NCBI RefSeq assembly: GCF_001297705.1
Contig: NZ_LIRF01000004.1
Span: 1-64,000 of the forward strand
Source of the DNA: Chryseobacterium sp. ERMR1:04
GTDB taxonomy: Bacteria > Bacteroidota > Bacteroidia > Flavobacteriales > Weeksellaceae
DNA: 64,000 nucleotides
Direction: 5' to 3'
This document shows, piece by piece, positions 27,001 to 35,220 of the stretch. Position 1 is the first letter of the stretch. Every line of letters begins with the position of its first letter. The notes below the pieces were generated by a model. The model did not search any database and was not told the origin of the DNA. It saw only the letters and a list, made by a program, of their open reading frames with translations. The translations under genes were made by a program, and so were the position numbers.

Positions 27001-27651
27001 TGCCCCGTTGGGAAGAACAGCAAGATTAGTATACGACGGATCCCCAACTTTTTTTAATAATAAAGCAAAACCATCCGAAACAGTACATGTAAAACTGTCT
27101 GTATATTCTTTCGAGGCAAAAATATATCTGAATTTAACTTCGGTAGAAGTTGGAACAAAATCAAACTCTATATAGGTAGCATCAAATAATTGAGAGTTGG
27201 GAACTCCCAAAGCAGTGGCAAGATCAATATCTCCTCCTGACATTAAATGATCATTTAATGTTCCCTGATAATTATTACCAGCCTTTCTTGCATAGCCTGT
27301 TGTAAGAATGATCCCTTTAGCGAATGGGAAGTTGGTACTTGCTTTATTAAAATAACCCCAGCTTCTATTTTGGTCACTGACTGGTAAATTTGGAAAAACG
27401 ACAACGTTTGATACATTGGCAGTAGAACAAGTAGATCCTCCTGCGATTAAAACATCCTTTACAAGCTGTGTAACATTATAATTTGACTCAGGATAACCCG
27501 GAGTATTTACATCTATAAATGCTCCTGCCTTCATTGATACTGCCCGAGGTGGCTTCCCTGCTATTATCTTTCTCTCTTGAGAAAAAGCACAAGTACCCGT
27601 AAGTATTAAAAGTAAAGCAAAAAATAAACTTCTTGTCCTCCAATTTAACAT
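24064..27651 (-). CDS. Large secreted choice-of-anchor L protein with duplicated Ig-like units, T9SS type B (array gene 3)
   Basis: The 1195-residue protein has a signal peptide (about 1-24), a choice-of-anchor L domain (about 50-295), an Ig-like module, then two copies of a unit of about 250 residues (about 390-645 and 645-895) and a third partial copy. Each unit contains LNQADANAG or LQADANAG with NTIPTPTAY, then NIVSGG or NIVSGA with NTLTP, then GESVTLTASGGATYNW, GNGNTQ and VGANGC. The extra copies account for its 400 residues beyond the paralogues. A type B sorting domain begins NAITPNGDGKNDFIDF and ends GWILLKNRN. A long stalk carrying the N-terminal domain away from the cell surface is the likely layout. 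Confidence 0.87.
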   Translation of the reverse strand: MLNWRTRSLFFALLLILTGTCAFSQERKIIAGKPPRAVSMKAGAFIDVNTPGYPESNYNVTQLVKDVLIAGGSTCSTANVSNVVVFPNLPVSDQNRSWGYFNKASTNFPFAKGIILTTGYARKAGNNYQGTLNDHLMSGGDIDLATALGVPNSQLFDATYIEFDFVPTSTEVKFRYIFASKEYTDSFTCTVSDGFALLLKKVGDPSYTNLAVLPNGAPVSVTNIVPAGLPCGPKNAQYFGGLNNPQIETNFAGRTIPLTATATVIPGQTYHFKMVLADYSDMNYDSGVFLEAGSFDIGVKILDPAGATLPANINVCGNVPQVLTASANIPGATYQWLLNNVPIVGANGVSYTATQSGTYTINVLIPGNSCPGTASVTITMGVPPTAQNASLTTCYVPGNAVFNLTTAESQINNTTPGATFTYYLNQADANAGNANTIPTPTAYSSAGGITIYVRVTSGSCSNVAQLQLIKATQMTATIAPPTVLTCTNSQITLDASASVYPAGSTFNWATTGGNIVSGGNTLTPVVNNAGTYTLTITKNYQPGNLNCTATSTVTVTGDSAPPTTGLTATKVLICAGESVTLTASGGATYNWQGGLTGNGNTQIVTPTANTTYTVTAVGANGCVSQNAATITIEVSQPITVQNATLLKCYQQGNIIYDLTSAQPQITTAGTATFDYYVLQADANAGNGNTIPTPTAYPSPGNQTIYVLVRNGGCSYVVTLQLVSTAVTTLTIAAPQTITCTTNQITINAGASVIPTGSTIAWTTTGGGNIVSGANTLTPTVNAGGVYTLTVSNVTQPGNLTCTYTATVTVAQDKTPPVATLISSVAQICVGESVTLTASGGATYNWGGGLTGNGNTQVVSPTTTTVYTVFAVGANGCISANPATVTVIVGPPIAGISASKTKICAGESVTLTATGGITYSWAGLTGNGNTQIVSPTLTTIYSVHALGGNGCSSINPATITIEVVPAIVSTLQDVFVCAGDTGILDAGAGPNYTYLWSTGATTQTISTNITGTYSVTISNGVCSKVFTAQILNPTLPQFTNIVYENHVLTLTASNPTGGILEFSIDGGVTWQNSNMFYNVLNNTNYNLMVRVKDAKCSTSLQYFTFVISNAITPNGDGKNDFIDFSGISGYNNFAASVFNRYGQEIFKATKSETTWRGTIKDLNLPTATYWYKVQWDNPASKKLELRTGWILLKNRN

Positions 27652-27667
27652 TTTATATTATTTTAAA

Positions 27668-27675
27668 CAAAAATA
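27668..27675 (-). promoter_or_regulatory. -7 box for array gene 3
   Basis: TATTTTTG on the minus strand, 16 bases upstream of the start codon, preceded by an A/T-rich tract. The same box at the same distance is found before array genes 4 and 5. Confidence 0.5.
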
Positions 27676-27764
27676 CTATTTTTTTTGATTGAAATTCAAT
27701 TATGGAGAATTTACATTATTATGAATACAATTTTATTTATTATCACGTATCAATTTCACTTTAC

Positions 27765-27796
27765 TAAAAAAGGCTAACAAATTGTTAGCCCTTTTT
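27765..27796 (-). terminator. Terminator of array gene 4
   Basis: GGCTAACAA (27772-27780) pairs with TTGTTAGCC (27782-27790), flanked by A and T runs. It lies 15 bases after the stop codon of array gene 4 on the minus strand. Confidence 0.82.
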
Positions 27797-27810
27797 AGTA
27801 TTTAATTTAA

Positions 27811-30177
27811 TTATTCAAAATTCTTCAGTAATATCCAGCCTGTTTTTACGGTCGGCTTTTTACTTGCAGGATCATCAAAATTCAATTGATACCAGTAAGA
27901 TGCCGTTGGTAAACGTTTTCCTTGGAAGAAACCATCCCAATACGGTCTTATTTTTTCAGCTTTATATACTTCACGTCCGTAACGGTCAAAGACACTTGCT
28001 TTAAAATCTTTGTAAGTCATCAGCCCACTGAAATCTATTTTATCATTGATATTATCTCCGTTCGGTGTAATTACATTTTGCATCACAAAGGTAAAGTACT
28101 CTAAAAATCCTACACAGCTTGTATTTTTAACACGAACTCTGATCTGTACCACTATATTTCTAGCAATATTAGTGAAGGTGTTAGAGTTTTGCCATGTCAA
28201 TCCGTTATCTGCAGAATATTCTAAAGGTCCATTGCTTGGATTACTTGCTGTAATCATCATCGTTCCGTTTTCATTATAATTCACATTAATAATTTGCGGA
28301 ATAATAGCTTGGATAACCTGCGTTGTATAGGCTTTAACACAAACTCCATTATTAATCGTCACAGTATACGCACCCGGTGTTCCTACTTCGATCGTTTGTG
28401 TAGTAGCACCCGTGCTCCATGTATAAGTATAATTGGGGCCTGATCCTGCGTCTAAGGTAATTTTATCACTTACGCAAATCATTCCTCCTTTAAGATTAGA
28501 GGTAATGGCAGGTACCACTTCTACGGTTACAGTAGCGGGTTGTAAAGATTTACACCCTTGTGCACCTATTGCATATACAGTATAAGTAGTCGTTTGGCTT
28601 GGAGTTACTGTTTGTAAAGCTGCAGTCCCCGAAAGAACATTCCATTGATAGGTTACCCCACCGGAAGCTGTTAACGTTACAGATTCTCCTTTACATATTT
28701 TCAATTTGGAAGCGGTAAGCACTGCTGTAGGAGTTGCTTCTTTTTGTAAGGTTAATGTCACTACCTTACTACAAAATGCACCATTAGAAACAAGGACATA
28801 TAAAACCTGCCCATCTGTTCCATTATAGCTCGCTAAACCAGCAGTAGGAATAAAAGTATTATCCTGAGCCAGAGCACCAGCCTGAGTAGGATAAAAACTA
28901 AATACAGCTCCCGGAGTTGTACTTATTAGTAGCTTGCTATCATTTAAATTAAAGGTGCTTACAGTTGGGGTTGTGCAAAGTTTCAGCACTGCATTCTGAG
29001 CTACAGGTGTTGTTCCGCCAATAATCTTAACCGTTGCTTCAGCGGGGCAGGTATTTCCCGGAACCATAACTTTAATTGTATAAACACCCGGTGCGGTTGC
29101 AACATAGGTTGCACTTGTGGCTCCAGGTATTGCGACTCCGTCTTTGTACCATTGATAAGTTGCTCCTGTAATACCTGAAACCTGAGCAACTAAAGTCTGA
29201 GGAATATTATCACACACTTTTAATTCACTTGGTAAAAGAACCCCACTTCCATCAACCAGTTTAATTCCGATGTCAAAAGACCCTCCTTCAATAAATACAG
29301 CAGAATCAAAGCTAGTATCTCTATAATCAGACAAAACCATTTTAAAATGATAAGCAACTCCAGGTGTAACATCAGCAATTGCTGTCAAAGGAACCGTTCT
29401 TCCATTATAATTGGTAACCACTTTAGGCGCCGGGTTGTAGCCCGCAAAATACTGTTCATTAATAGCAGGACAGCCAAAAGCTCCTGTTACAACAGGATGT
29501 ATATTCGTCATACTTACAGGCCCAGCTCCTGCTGGTAAAATTGCTACATTTACATAAGGACCACCTGAAACAGGTTTGATTAACAAGGCAAATGCATCTG
29601 AATATTGACACGGATAATTACTCGTATATTCATCAGAAGCAAAAAGATAATTAAACTTTACCTGATTAGAGTTGGGGACAAAATCAAACTCCAACATCAC
29701 ATTATCATTATAATTATCACCAGGGATAGTAATAGGAACTGCCGCTACCAGATCAGGATCATTCATTCCTGCTCCAGTTACAGGCCAACTAGGGGAAGCT
29801 GCTACATTTCCTGCCTCTCTGGCATATCCTGTCGTTAAAACAATTCCATCTTTAAACGGAAAGTTCGTTGTTCCTCGGTGAAAATATCCCCAAAACCTAT
29901 TGTTATTAGTCACTGGATGATTAGGAGTTATCGTTACATTCGATACATTAGGAATCGAACAGGTAGATCCTCCATTAATTAGAACATCTTTTACCAATTG
30001 TTCTGCACTATACGTAGAAGGTGTGTATCCTGCGGCGTTTACGTCAATAAAAACTCCAGCTTTTTTATTAACCGATGTTATGATAGGTTTAGGAGCTTTC
30101 CTCTGTGAAAATAGAGAAGTTGAGATAAACAAAAGCACTAAGGGAAAAAGGTAGTTTTTTAGTCTATAATTTAACAT
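27811..30177 (-). CDS. Secreted choice-of-anchor L protein, T9SS type B sorting domain (array gene 4)
   Basis: The 788-residue protein has a signal peptide (about 1-24, ending SLFSQ). Its choice-of-anchor L domain (about 48-305) includes GYFHRGTTNFPFKDGIVLTTG and FDFVPNSNQVKFNYLFASDEY. Ig/PKD-like modules and a type B sorting domain (NVITPNGDNINDKIDF to GWILLKNFE, last 88 residues) follow. From about residue 315 onward it is almost identical to array gene 5, apart from a short block around LTLQKEATPTAVLTASKLKI. The N-terminal domain differs much more. Own promoter box and terminator, so transcribed alone. Confidence 0.88.
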   Translation of the reverse strand: MLNYRLKNYLFPLVLLFISTSLFSQRKAPKPIITSVNKKAGVFIDVNAAGYTPSTYSAEQLVKDVLINGGSTCSIPNVSNVTITPNHPVTNNNRFWGYFHRGTTNFPFKDGIVLTTGYAREAGNVAASPSWPVTGAGMNDPDLVAAVPITIPGDNYNDNVMLEFDFVPNSNQVKFNYLFASDEYTSNYPCQYSDAFALLIKPVSGGPYVNVAILPAGAGPVSMTNIHPVVTGAFGCPAINEQYFAGYNPAPKVVTNYNGRTVPLTAIADVTPGVAYHFKMVLSDYRDTSFDSAVFIEGGSFDIGIKLVDGSGVLLPSELKVCDNIPQTLVAQVSGITGATYQWYKDGVAIPGATSATYVATAPGVYTIKVMVPGNTCPAEATVKIIGGTTPVAQNAVLKLCTTPTVSTFNLNDSKLLISTTPGAVFSFYPTQAGALAQDNTFIPTAGLASYNGTDGQVLYVLVSNGAFCSKVVTLTLQKEATPTAVLTASKLKICKGESVTLTASGGVTYQWNVLSGTAALQTVTPSQTTTYTVYAIGAQGCKSLQPATVTVEVVPAITSNLKGGMICVSDKITLDAGSGPNYTYTWSTGATTQTIEVGTPGAYTVTINNGVCVKAYTTQVIQAIIPQIINVNYNENGTMMITASNPSNGPLEYSADNGLTWQNSNTFTNIARNIVVQIRVRVKNTSCVGFLEYFTFVMQNVITPNGDNINDKIDFSGLMTYKDFKASVFDRYGREVYKAEKIRPYWDGFFQGKRLPTASYWYQLNFDDPASKKPTVKTGWILLKNFE

Positions 30178-30193
30178 TTTGTTGTTGTTTGTT

Positions 30194-30201
30194 CAAAAAT
30201 A
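30194..30201 (-). promoter_or_regulatory. -7 box for array gene 4
   Basis: TATTTTTG on the minus strand, 16 bases upstream of the start codon, in the same context as before array genes 3 and 5. No -33 TTG was seen at 17 to 21 bases. Confidence 0.5.
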
Positions 30202-30309
30202 CTATTTTTTTTAATTAAATATATATTTCACGCAAATTATTAACAATAATAACAACAAAAATCAAAATATTTTCTATAATCAATTTATTTAAAATTTTAT
30301 TGTAGACAA

Positions 30310-30343
30310 AAATAGACTACCTCAAAATTCAGGTAGTCTATTT
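30310..30343 (-). terminator. Terminator of array gene 5
   Basis: AAATAGACTACCT and its exact complement AGGTAGTCTATTT enclose an eight-base loop. It sits 20 bases after the stop codon of array gene 5. Its sequence is unrelated to the terminators of its neighbours. Confidence 0.8.
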
Positions 30344-30363
30344 ATTTAAAGTTAATTTTTTAA

Positions 30364-32733
30364 TTATTCAAAATTCTTCAGCAATATCCAGCCTGTTTTT
30401 ACGGTCGGCTTTTTACTTGCAGGATCATCAAAATTCAATTGATACCAGTAAGATGCCGTTGGTAAACGTTTTCCTTGGAAGAAACCATCCCAATACGGTC
30501 TTATTTTTTCTGCTTTATATACTTCACGTCCATAACGGTCAAAGACACTTGCTTTAAAATCTTTGTAAGTCATTAGCCCACTGAAATCTATTTTATCATT
30601 GATATTATCTCCGTTCGGTGTAATTACATTTTGCATCACAAAGGTAAAGTACTCTAAAAATCCTACACAGCTTGTATTTTTAACACGAACTCTGATCTGT
30701 ACCACTATATTTCTAGCAATATTAGTGAAGGTGTTAGAGTTTTGCCATGTCAATCCGTTATCTGCAGAATATTCTAAAGGTCCATTGCTTGGATTACTTG
30801 CTGTAATCATCATCGTTCCGTTTTCATTATAATTCACATTAATAATTTGCGGAATAATAGCTTGGATAACCTGCGTTGTATAGGCTTTAACACAAACTCC
30901 ATTATTAATCGTCACAGTATACGCACCCGGTGTTCCTACTTCGATCGTTTGTGTAGTAGCACCCGTGCTCCATGTATAAGTATAATTGGGGCCTGATCCT
31001 GCGTCTAAGGTAATTTTATCACTTACGCAAATCATTCCTCCTTTAAGATTAGAGGTAATGGCAGGTACCACTTCTACGGTTACAGTAGCAGGTTGTAAAG
31101 ATTTACACCCTTGTGCACCTATTGCATATACAGTATAAGTAGTCGTTTGGCTTGGAGTTACTGTTTGTAAAGCTGCAGTCCCCGAAAGAACATTCCATTG
31201 ATAGGTTACCCCACCGGAAGCTGTTAACGTTACAGATTCTCCTTTACATATTTTCAATTTGGAAGAAATAAGTGCAGCTATAGGGCTTGCTTCTTTTCGT
31301 AGAGTCAGCGTGACTACCTTACTACAAAATGCACCATTAGAAACAAGGACATATAAAACCTGCCCATCTGTTCCATTATAGCTCGCTAAACCAGCAGTAG
31401 GAATAAAAGTATTATCCTGAGCCTGAGCACCAGCCTGAGTAGGATAAAAACTAAATACAGCTCCCGGAGTTGTACTTATTAGTAGCTTGCTATCATTTAA
31501 ATTAAAGGTGCTTACAGTTGGGGTTGTGCAAAGTTTCAGCACTGCATTCTGAGCTACAGGTGTTGTTCCGCCAATAATCTTAACCGTTGCTTCAGCGGGG
31601 CAGGTATTTCCCGGAACCATAACTTTAATTGTATAAACACCCGGTGCGGTTGCAACATAGGTTGCACTTGTGGCTCCAGGTATTGCGACTCCGTCTTTGT
31701 ACCATTGATAAGTTGCTCCTGTAATACCTGAAACCTGAGCAACTAAAGTCTGAGGAATATTATCACACACTTTTAATTCACTTGGTAAAAGAACTCCGTT
31801 TCCATCAACCAGTTTAATTCCGATGTCAAATGAACCTCCTTCAATAAATACAGCAGAATCAAAACTAGTATCTCTAAAATCAGCTACAACCATTTTAAAA
31901 TGATAAGCAACTCCCGGTGTAACATCTGCGACTGCTGTCAAAGGAACTGTTCTCCCATTATAATTGGTTACCACTTTAGGCACTGTATTATATCCTGCAA
32001 AATACTGTTCATTGATTGCAGGACACGATAATGGGCTTCCACTTGCTGTTGTACTTCCATGAATATTGGTCATGCTTACCAATCCTGCATTATTAGGAAG
32101 AATCGCCACATTTACATAAGGACCACCAGCAACCGGTTTTATCAATAAAGCAAAAGCATCTGAATAACTGCAAGGATAATCATAGGTATATTCTTCTGAA
32201 GCAAAAAGATAATTAAACTTCACCTGATTAGAGTTGGGGACAAAATCAAACTCCAACATCACATTGTCTTTAAAACTATCGGGTGCCGGATTAATAACTG
32301 CTACAAGATCCGGATCATTTATTCCAGCACCGGTTACTGAAACACTAGCTTCAGATGCAACGTTTCCAGCCTGTCTGGCGTATCCTGTCGTTAGAACAAT
32401 CCCATCTTTAAACGGGAAGTTTGTTGTTCCTCTATGGAAATATCCCCAAAATCTATCGTTATTAGTTGCTGGTTGGTTGGGGGTTACTGTTACATTCGAC
32501 ACATTAGGAATCGAACACGTTGATCCTCCATTAATAAGAATATCTTTTACCAATTGTTCCGGGCTGTAGGTAGAAGGCGCATATCCTGCTGCATTTACAT
32601 CTATATACACACCTGCTTTTTTGTTGACCGAGGTTATGATATTTTTAGGGGGCTTCCTCTGTGAAAATAGAGAAGTTGGGATCAAAAAAAGGAATACGAA
32701 AAAAAGGTAGTTTTTCAGTTTATAATTTAGCAT
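30364..32733 (-). CDS. Secreted choice-of-anchor L protein, T9SS type B sorting domain (array gene 5)
   Basis: The 789-residue protein is laid out as array gene 4: signal peptide, choice-of-anchor L domain, Ig/PKD-like modules and type B sorting domain. Residues from VCDNIPQTLVAQVSG to the C-terminus match gene 4 except for a cluster of changes at LTLRKEASPIAALISSKLKI and single substitutions. In the N-terminal domain the loops after TGYARQAGN and after VSMTNIH differ in sequence and length from gene 4. It is the first gene of the array in the direction of transcription. Confidence 0.88.
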   Translation of the reverse strand: MLNYKLKNYLFFVFLFLIPTSLFSQRKPPKNIITSVNKKAGVYIDVNAAGYAPSTYSPEQLVKDILINGGSTCSIPNVSNVTVTPNQPATNNDRFWGYFHRGTTNFPFKDGIVLTTGYARQAGNVASEASVSVTGAGINDPDLVAVINPAPDSFKDNVMLEFDFVPNSNQVKFNYLFASEEYTYDYPCSYSDAFALLIKPVAGGPYVNVAILPNNAGLVSMTNIHGSTTASGSPLSCPAINEQYFAGYNTVPKVVTNYNGRTVPLTAVADVTPGVAYHFKMVVADFRDTSFDSAVFIEGGSFDIGIKLVDGNGVLLPSELKVCDNIPQTLVAQVSGITGATYQWYKDGVAIPGATSATYVATAPGVYTIKVMVPGNTCPAEATVKIIGGTTPVAQNAVLKLCTTPTVSTFNLNDSKLLISTTPGAVFSFYPTQAGAQAQDNTFIPTAGLASYNGTDGQVLYVLVSNGAFCSKVVTLTLRKEASPIAALISSKLKICKGESVTLTASGGVTYQWNVLSGTAALQTVTPSQTTTYTVYAIGAQGCKSLQPATVTVEVVPAITSNLKGGMICVSDKITLDAGSGPNYTYTWSTGATTQTIEVGTPGAYTVTINNGVCVKAYTTQVIQAIIPQIINVNYNENGTMMITASNPSNGPLEYSADNGLTWQNSNTFTNIARNIVVQIRVRVKNTSCVGFLEYFTFVMQNVITPNGDNINDKIDFSGLMTYKDFKASVFDRYGREVYKAEKIRPYWDGFFQGKRLPTASYWYQLNFDDPASKKPTVKTGWILLKNFE

Positions 32734-32749
32734 TTCATGAGTGTTTATT

Positions 32750-32757
32750 CAAAAATA
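32750..32757 (-). promoter_or_regulatory. -7 box for array gene 5
   Basis: TATTTTTG on the minus strand, 16 bases upstream of the start codon, the same arrangement as in array genes 3 and 4. Confidence 0.5.
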
Positions 32758-32857
32758 CCATTTTTATTAAACAAATCCCTACCTAATATTAATTATTAAT
32801 GATAATAATTCAATTCATCTTCATGGCAAATTCTTCGATAATTCATAGCAAACAAAA

Positions 32858-32884
32858 AAAAGACTAATAAAATATTAGTCTTTT
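32858..32884 (-). terminator. Terminator of the RNase Z operon
   Basis: AAAAGACTAATA pairs exactly with TATTAGTCTTTT around a three-base loop. It lies 50 bases past the stop of the last gene in the operon at 32935-35167. The T run on the minus strand fits termination in that direction. Confidence 0.78.
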
Positions 32885-32934
32885 CTTTAATTATATCATT
32901 TACTCATATTAACCATGAAATCCGGATAAAAAAA

Positions 32935-33465
32935 TTAATCTTTTTTAAGTTGATCAATCATATATTGAAGTTCAGAAATTTGATCTTTTAACGCTTTAAT
33001 TTCATTCTTATTAGAACTTACGTGGCTTTTAAGCATTACCGTTTTAGCACGTTCGTTATGATCTTCGTCTTCCTCCTCTTCATTAATCTCTTCAATATCT
33101 TCCTGAATGTCTTCAATATCTTCATTAATCTCCTCGATATCTTCGCTGATTTCTTCTATATCTTCACTGATTTCCTCAATATCTTCCTGAATATCTTCAA
33201 TGTCTTCCTGAATATCTTCAATCTTTTCATGGCTTCTATTCACCGACATCTGGATAAAAATTGCCAGATAAATGGCTTCCAAAGAAACTACAGTGGTAAG
33301 AATCAAAAGCATTTTATCAAACTCCACCATGTGCAGCAAAGGAAGAAGAAAAGAAATAATAAAAAAAAGTGTGTGAACAATAAGTGATGGTATAGAACCA
33401 ATCCACCAAGTAATTCCGTTTGCAATTTTTTCTAAAACTTCTATTTTTTCATTGTGTGTTTTCAT
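32935..33465 (-). CDS. Two-helix membrane protein with an acidic Ile-heptad coiled coil
   Basis: The 176-residue protein has two transmembrane helices (about 22-44 and 52-73). The second resembles the DUF1003/low-affinity iron permease pattern (FDKMLLILTTVVSLEAIYLAIFIQMSVNRS); the match is partial. Residues 82-130 are seven consecutive heptads of the form IE(D/E)I(Q/S/N)ED, with Ile at the a and d positions and nearly all other positions Glu or Asp, followed by an acidic patch. A second coiled coil ends the protein (about 151-175). An oligomeric membrane protein with a strongly anionic cytoplasmic stalk is predicted; function unknown. It is the third gene of an operon with RNase Z, nine bases after TIGR02757. 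Confidence 0.65.
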   Translation of the reverse strand: MKTHNEKIEVLEKIANGITWWIGSIPSLIVHTLFFIISFLLPLLHMVEFDKMLLILTTVVSLEAIYLAIFIQMSVNRSHEKIEDIQEDIEDIQEDIEEISEDIEEISEDIEEINEDIEDIQEDIEEINEEEEDEDHNERAKTVMLKSHVSSNKNEIKALKDQISELQYMIDQLKKD

Positions 33466-33474
33466 CTTTATATT

Positions 33475-34245
33475 TTATAATAATTCTTTTGTTACTCCCA
33501 ATCCAAACAAAGCAAAATCATATTTGGCAGGATCTTTTTCATCAAATTTTCTAATCATAAGATCGAGTTCTTCCACCGTTTTCCAATCGTTTTGAGTTCT
33601 TGAGATCAATCCTAATTTTCGGGAGATATTTCCTGTGTGAACATCCAATGGAATTGATAAATATTTTTGATCAATATTCTTCCAGATCCCAAAATCTACT
33701 CCCTTTTTATCTTGGCGAACCATCCAACGTAAAAACATGATGATCCTTTTAGTAGAAGAGTTTTTATAGGGCGAACTTACGTGTTTGTGCGTTCTGTGTT
33801 TTTCAATTCCCAGAAATTGTGTTCTGAATCTTTCAATGGAATGAGAAAAATTGGTTTCAGAATCTTTAATTAAAAATAAATCTTCCAAGCTTTCATTTTC
33901 CTTATAAATTCTATTGAACTGTTTAATAAAGTAAGAAAAATCCTGACCATTGAAAGTTCTGTGAATACTTTTATCCTGAATAGATTCTAGGTCTTTTTCA
34001 GAATAATTCATCACAAAATCATAAGGCGAATTGCCCATAATGTCGAGCATTTTCTCAGCCGATTTTATAATCGCTTTCCTGTTTCCCCAAGAAATGGTAG
34101 CCGATAAAAAACCTGCAATTTCTATATCCTGCTGTAAAGAAAAACGGTGTGGAATCTGTAGCGGATCATGTTCAATAAAATCCGGATTATTATACTGATC
34201 GGCTTTTTCGTCTAAGAAGCTTTTAAGCTCTTCAAAATTCAACAT
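33475..34245 (-). CDS. TIGR02757 family (DUF2400) protein
   Basis: The 256-residue soluble protein has the features of the TIGR02757/DUF2400 family, including GFLSATISWGNRKAIIKSAEKML, KRIIMFLRWMVRQDKKGVDFGIW and LDVHTGNISRKLGL. The fold is related to helix-hairpin-helix DNA glycosylases, but the function has not been established. It starts seven bases after the RNase Z stop, so co-translation is likely. Confidence 0.88.
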   Translation of the reverse strand: MLNFEELKSFLDEKADQYNNPDFIEHDPLQIPHRFSLQQDIEIAGFLSATISWGNRKAIIKSAEKMLDIMGNSPYDFVMNYSEKDLESIQDKSIHRTFNGQDFSYFIKQFNRIYKENESLEDLFLIKDSETNFSHSIERFRTQFLGIEKHRTHKHVSSPYKNSSTKRIIMFLRWMVRQDKKGVDFGIWKNIDQKYLSIPLDVHTGNISRKLGLISRTQNDWKTVEELDLMIRKFDEKDPAKYDFALFGLGVTKELL

Positions 34246-34252
34246 ACAATTT

Positions 34253-35167
34253 TTAAAATTTTACACTTTCCAATGCTTTTGGTAAAAATGAATTGGTAAA
34301 AATAGTTCTGGCTTCATCTGTAAATACCGTTAAATCACCGTATCTGTTAGAGAAATGTCCTAAAATAAGTTTTCCAACTTCTGCTTTCCGGGCAATCCTC
34401 GCAGCTTCCAATGCTGTTGAATGTCCTGTATAATCAGCCATTTCTTTTAAGTCATGCAAAAACGTAGATTCATGATACAGAACCGTTACATTTTTAATAA
34501 TAGGGATTACGCTTTCAAGATATCTGGTATCACTGCAGAACGCATAAGAAACGCACGGCGCAGGATCAATTGTCAATACCTCATTTTTAAGTACATATCC
34601 ATCGCTCAATACAAAATCCTTTCCTGCTTTTATGTTGTGATAATCACAAGATTCTATTTCATTATACTTTGCAATCTCCTGCATATTCAGATGTCTGTCT
34701 TTCGGTTTTTCTTTAAAAAGATAGCCGTTACAGTAAATCCTGTGATCTAAAGGAATCGTATGAACCTCTACTCTAGCGTCTTCATAAATCTTTTCAGAAT
34801 AGTCTTTGTCTAATTCATGATAAACCACCTCAAATCCACGATGGGTTTCGGTAATGGTAAAGATGGTATCAAGCATTTTTTTAATTCCTTTCGGCCCATA
34901 CACATGCAAAGGAGTATCACGTCCCAATAACCTAAAAGACGCAATAAGCCCAGGAAGACCAAAACAATGATCCCCGTGAAGATGCGAAATAAAAATATGA
35001 TTGATCTTTGAAAATTTCGCTTTTGCTTTCCTTAGCTGTACCTGCGTTCCTTCACCACAATCTATCAAAAAACATCTTTCTTCCATTTCTAAAAGCTGAG
35101 ATGTGGGTGAAGTATTCACTGTGGGAATCGCTGAATTAAAGCCTAGTATCGTTAAATAAGTACTCAA
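34253..35167 (-). CDS. rnz: Ribonuclease Z
   Basis: The 304-residue metallo-beta-lactamase-fold enzyme cuts the 3' trailer from tRNA precursors. The metal-binding motif HLHGDHCFGLPGL (about 63-75) and the downstream YTGHSTALEAARIA and LGHFSNRY motifs are complete, as is the N-terminal LGFNSAIPT segment of the long-known ElaC group. First gene of a three-gene operon; a -7 box lies at 35189-35196. Confidence 0.95.
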   Translation of the reverse strand: MSTYLTILGFNSAIPTVNTSPTSQLLEMEERCFLIDCGEGTQVQLRKAKAKFSKINHIFISHLHGDHCFGLPGLIASFRLLGRDTPLHVYGPKGIKKMLDTIFTITETHRGFEVVYHELDKDYSEKIYEDARVEVHTIPLDHRIYCNGYLFKEKPKDRHLNMQEIAKYNEIESCDYHNIKAGKDFVLSDGYVLKNEVLTIDPAPCVSYAFCSDTRYLESVIPIIKNVTVLYHESTFLHDLKEMADYTGHSTALEAARIARKAEVGKLILGHFSNRYGDLTVFTDEARTIFTNSFLPKALESVKF

Positions 35168-35188
35168 AACAATAGTTTATTATGCCGA

Positions 35189-35196
35189 CAAATGTA
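35189..35196 (-). promoter_or_regulatory. -7 box for the rnz operon
   Basis: TACATTTG on the minus strand, 21 bases upstream of the rnz start codon. A -33 element is not obvious. It fits the start chosen for rnz. Confidence 0.45.
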
Positions 35197-35220
35197 CGAC
35201 AGATTTTTAACTTAACCGTT

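Noticed and set aside
27922..29838. Several plus-strand frames antisense to array genes 4 and 5
   Set aside because: They mirror the repeated coding sequence on the other strand, are conserved only because the sense strand is, and look unlike proteins.
33022..33387. 121-codon plus-strand frame rich in Phe, Ile and Asn
   Set aside because: It is the antisense of the acidic heptad repeat; its hydrophobic composition is a by-product of GAA and GAT codons read backward.
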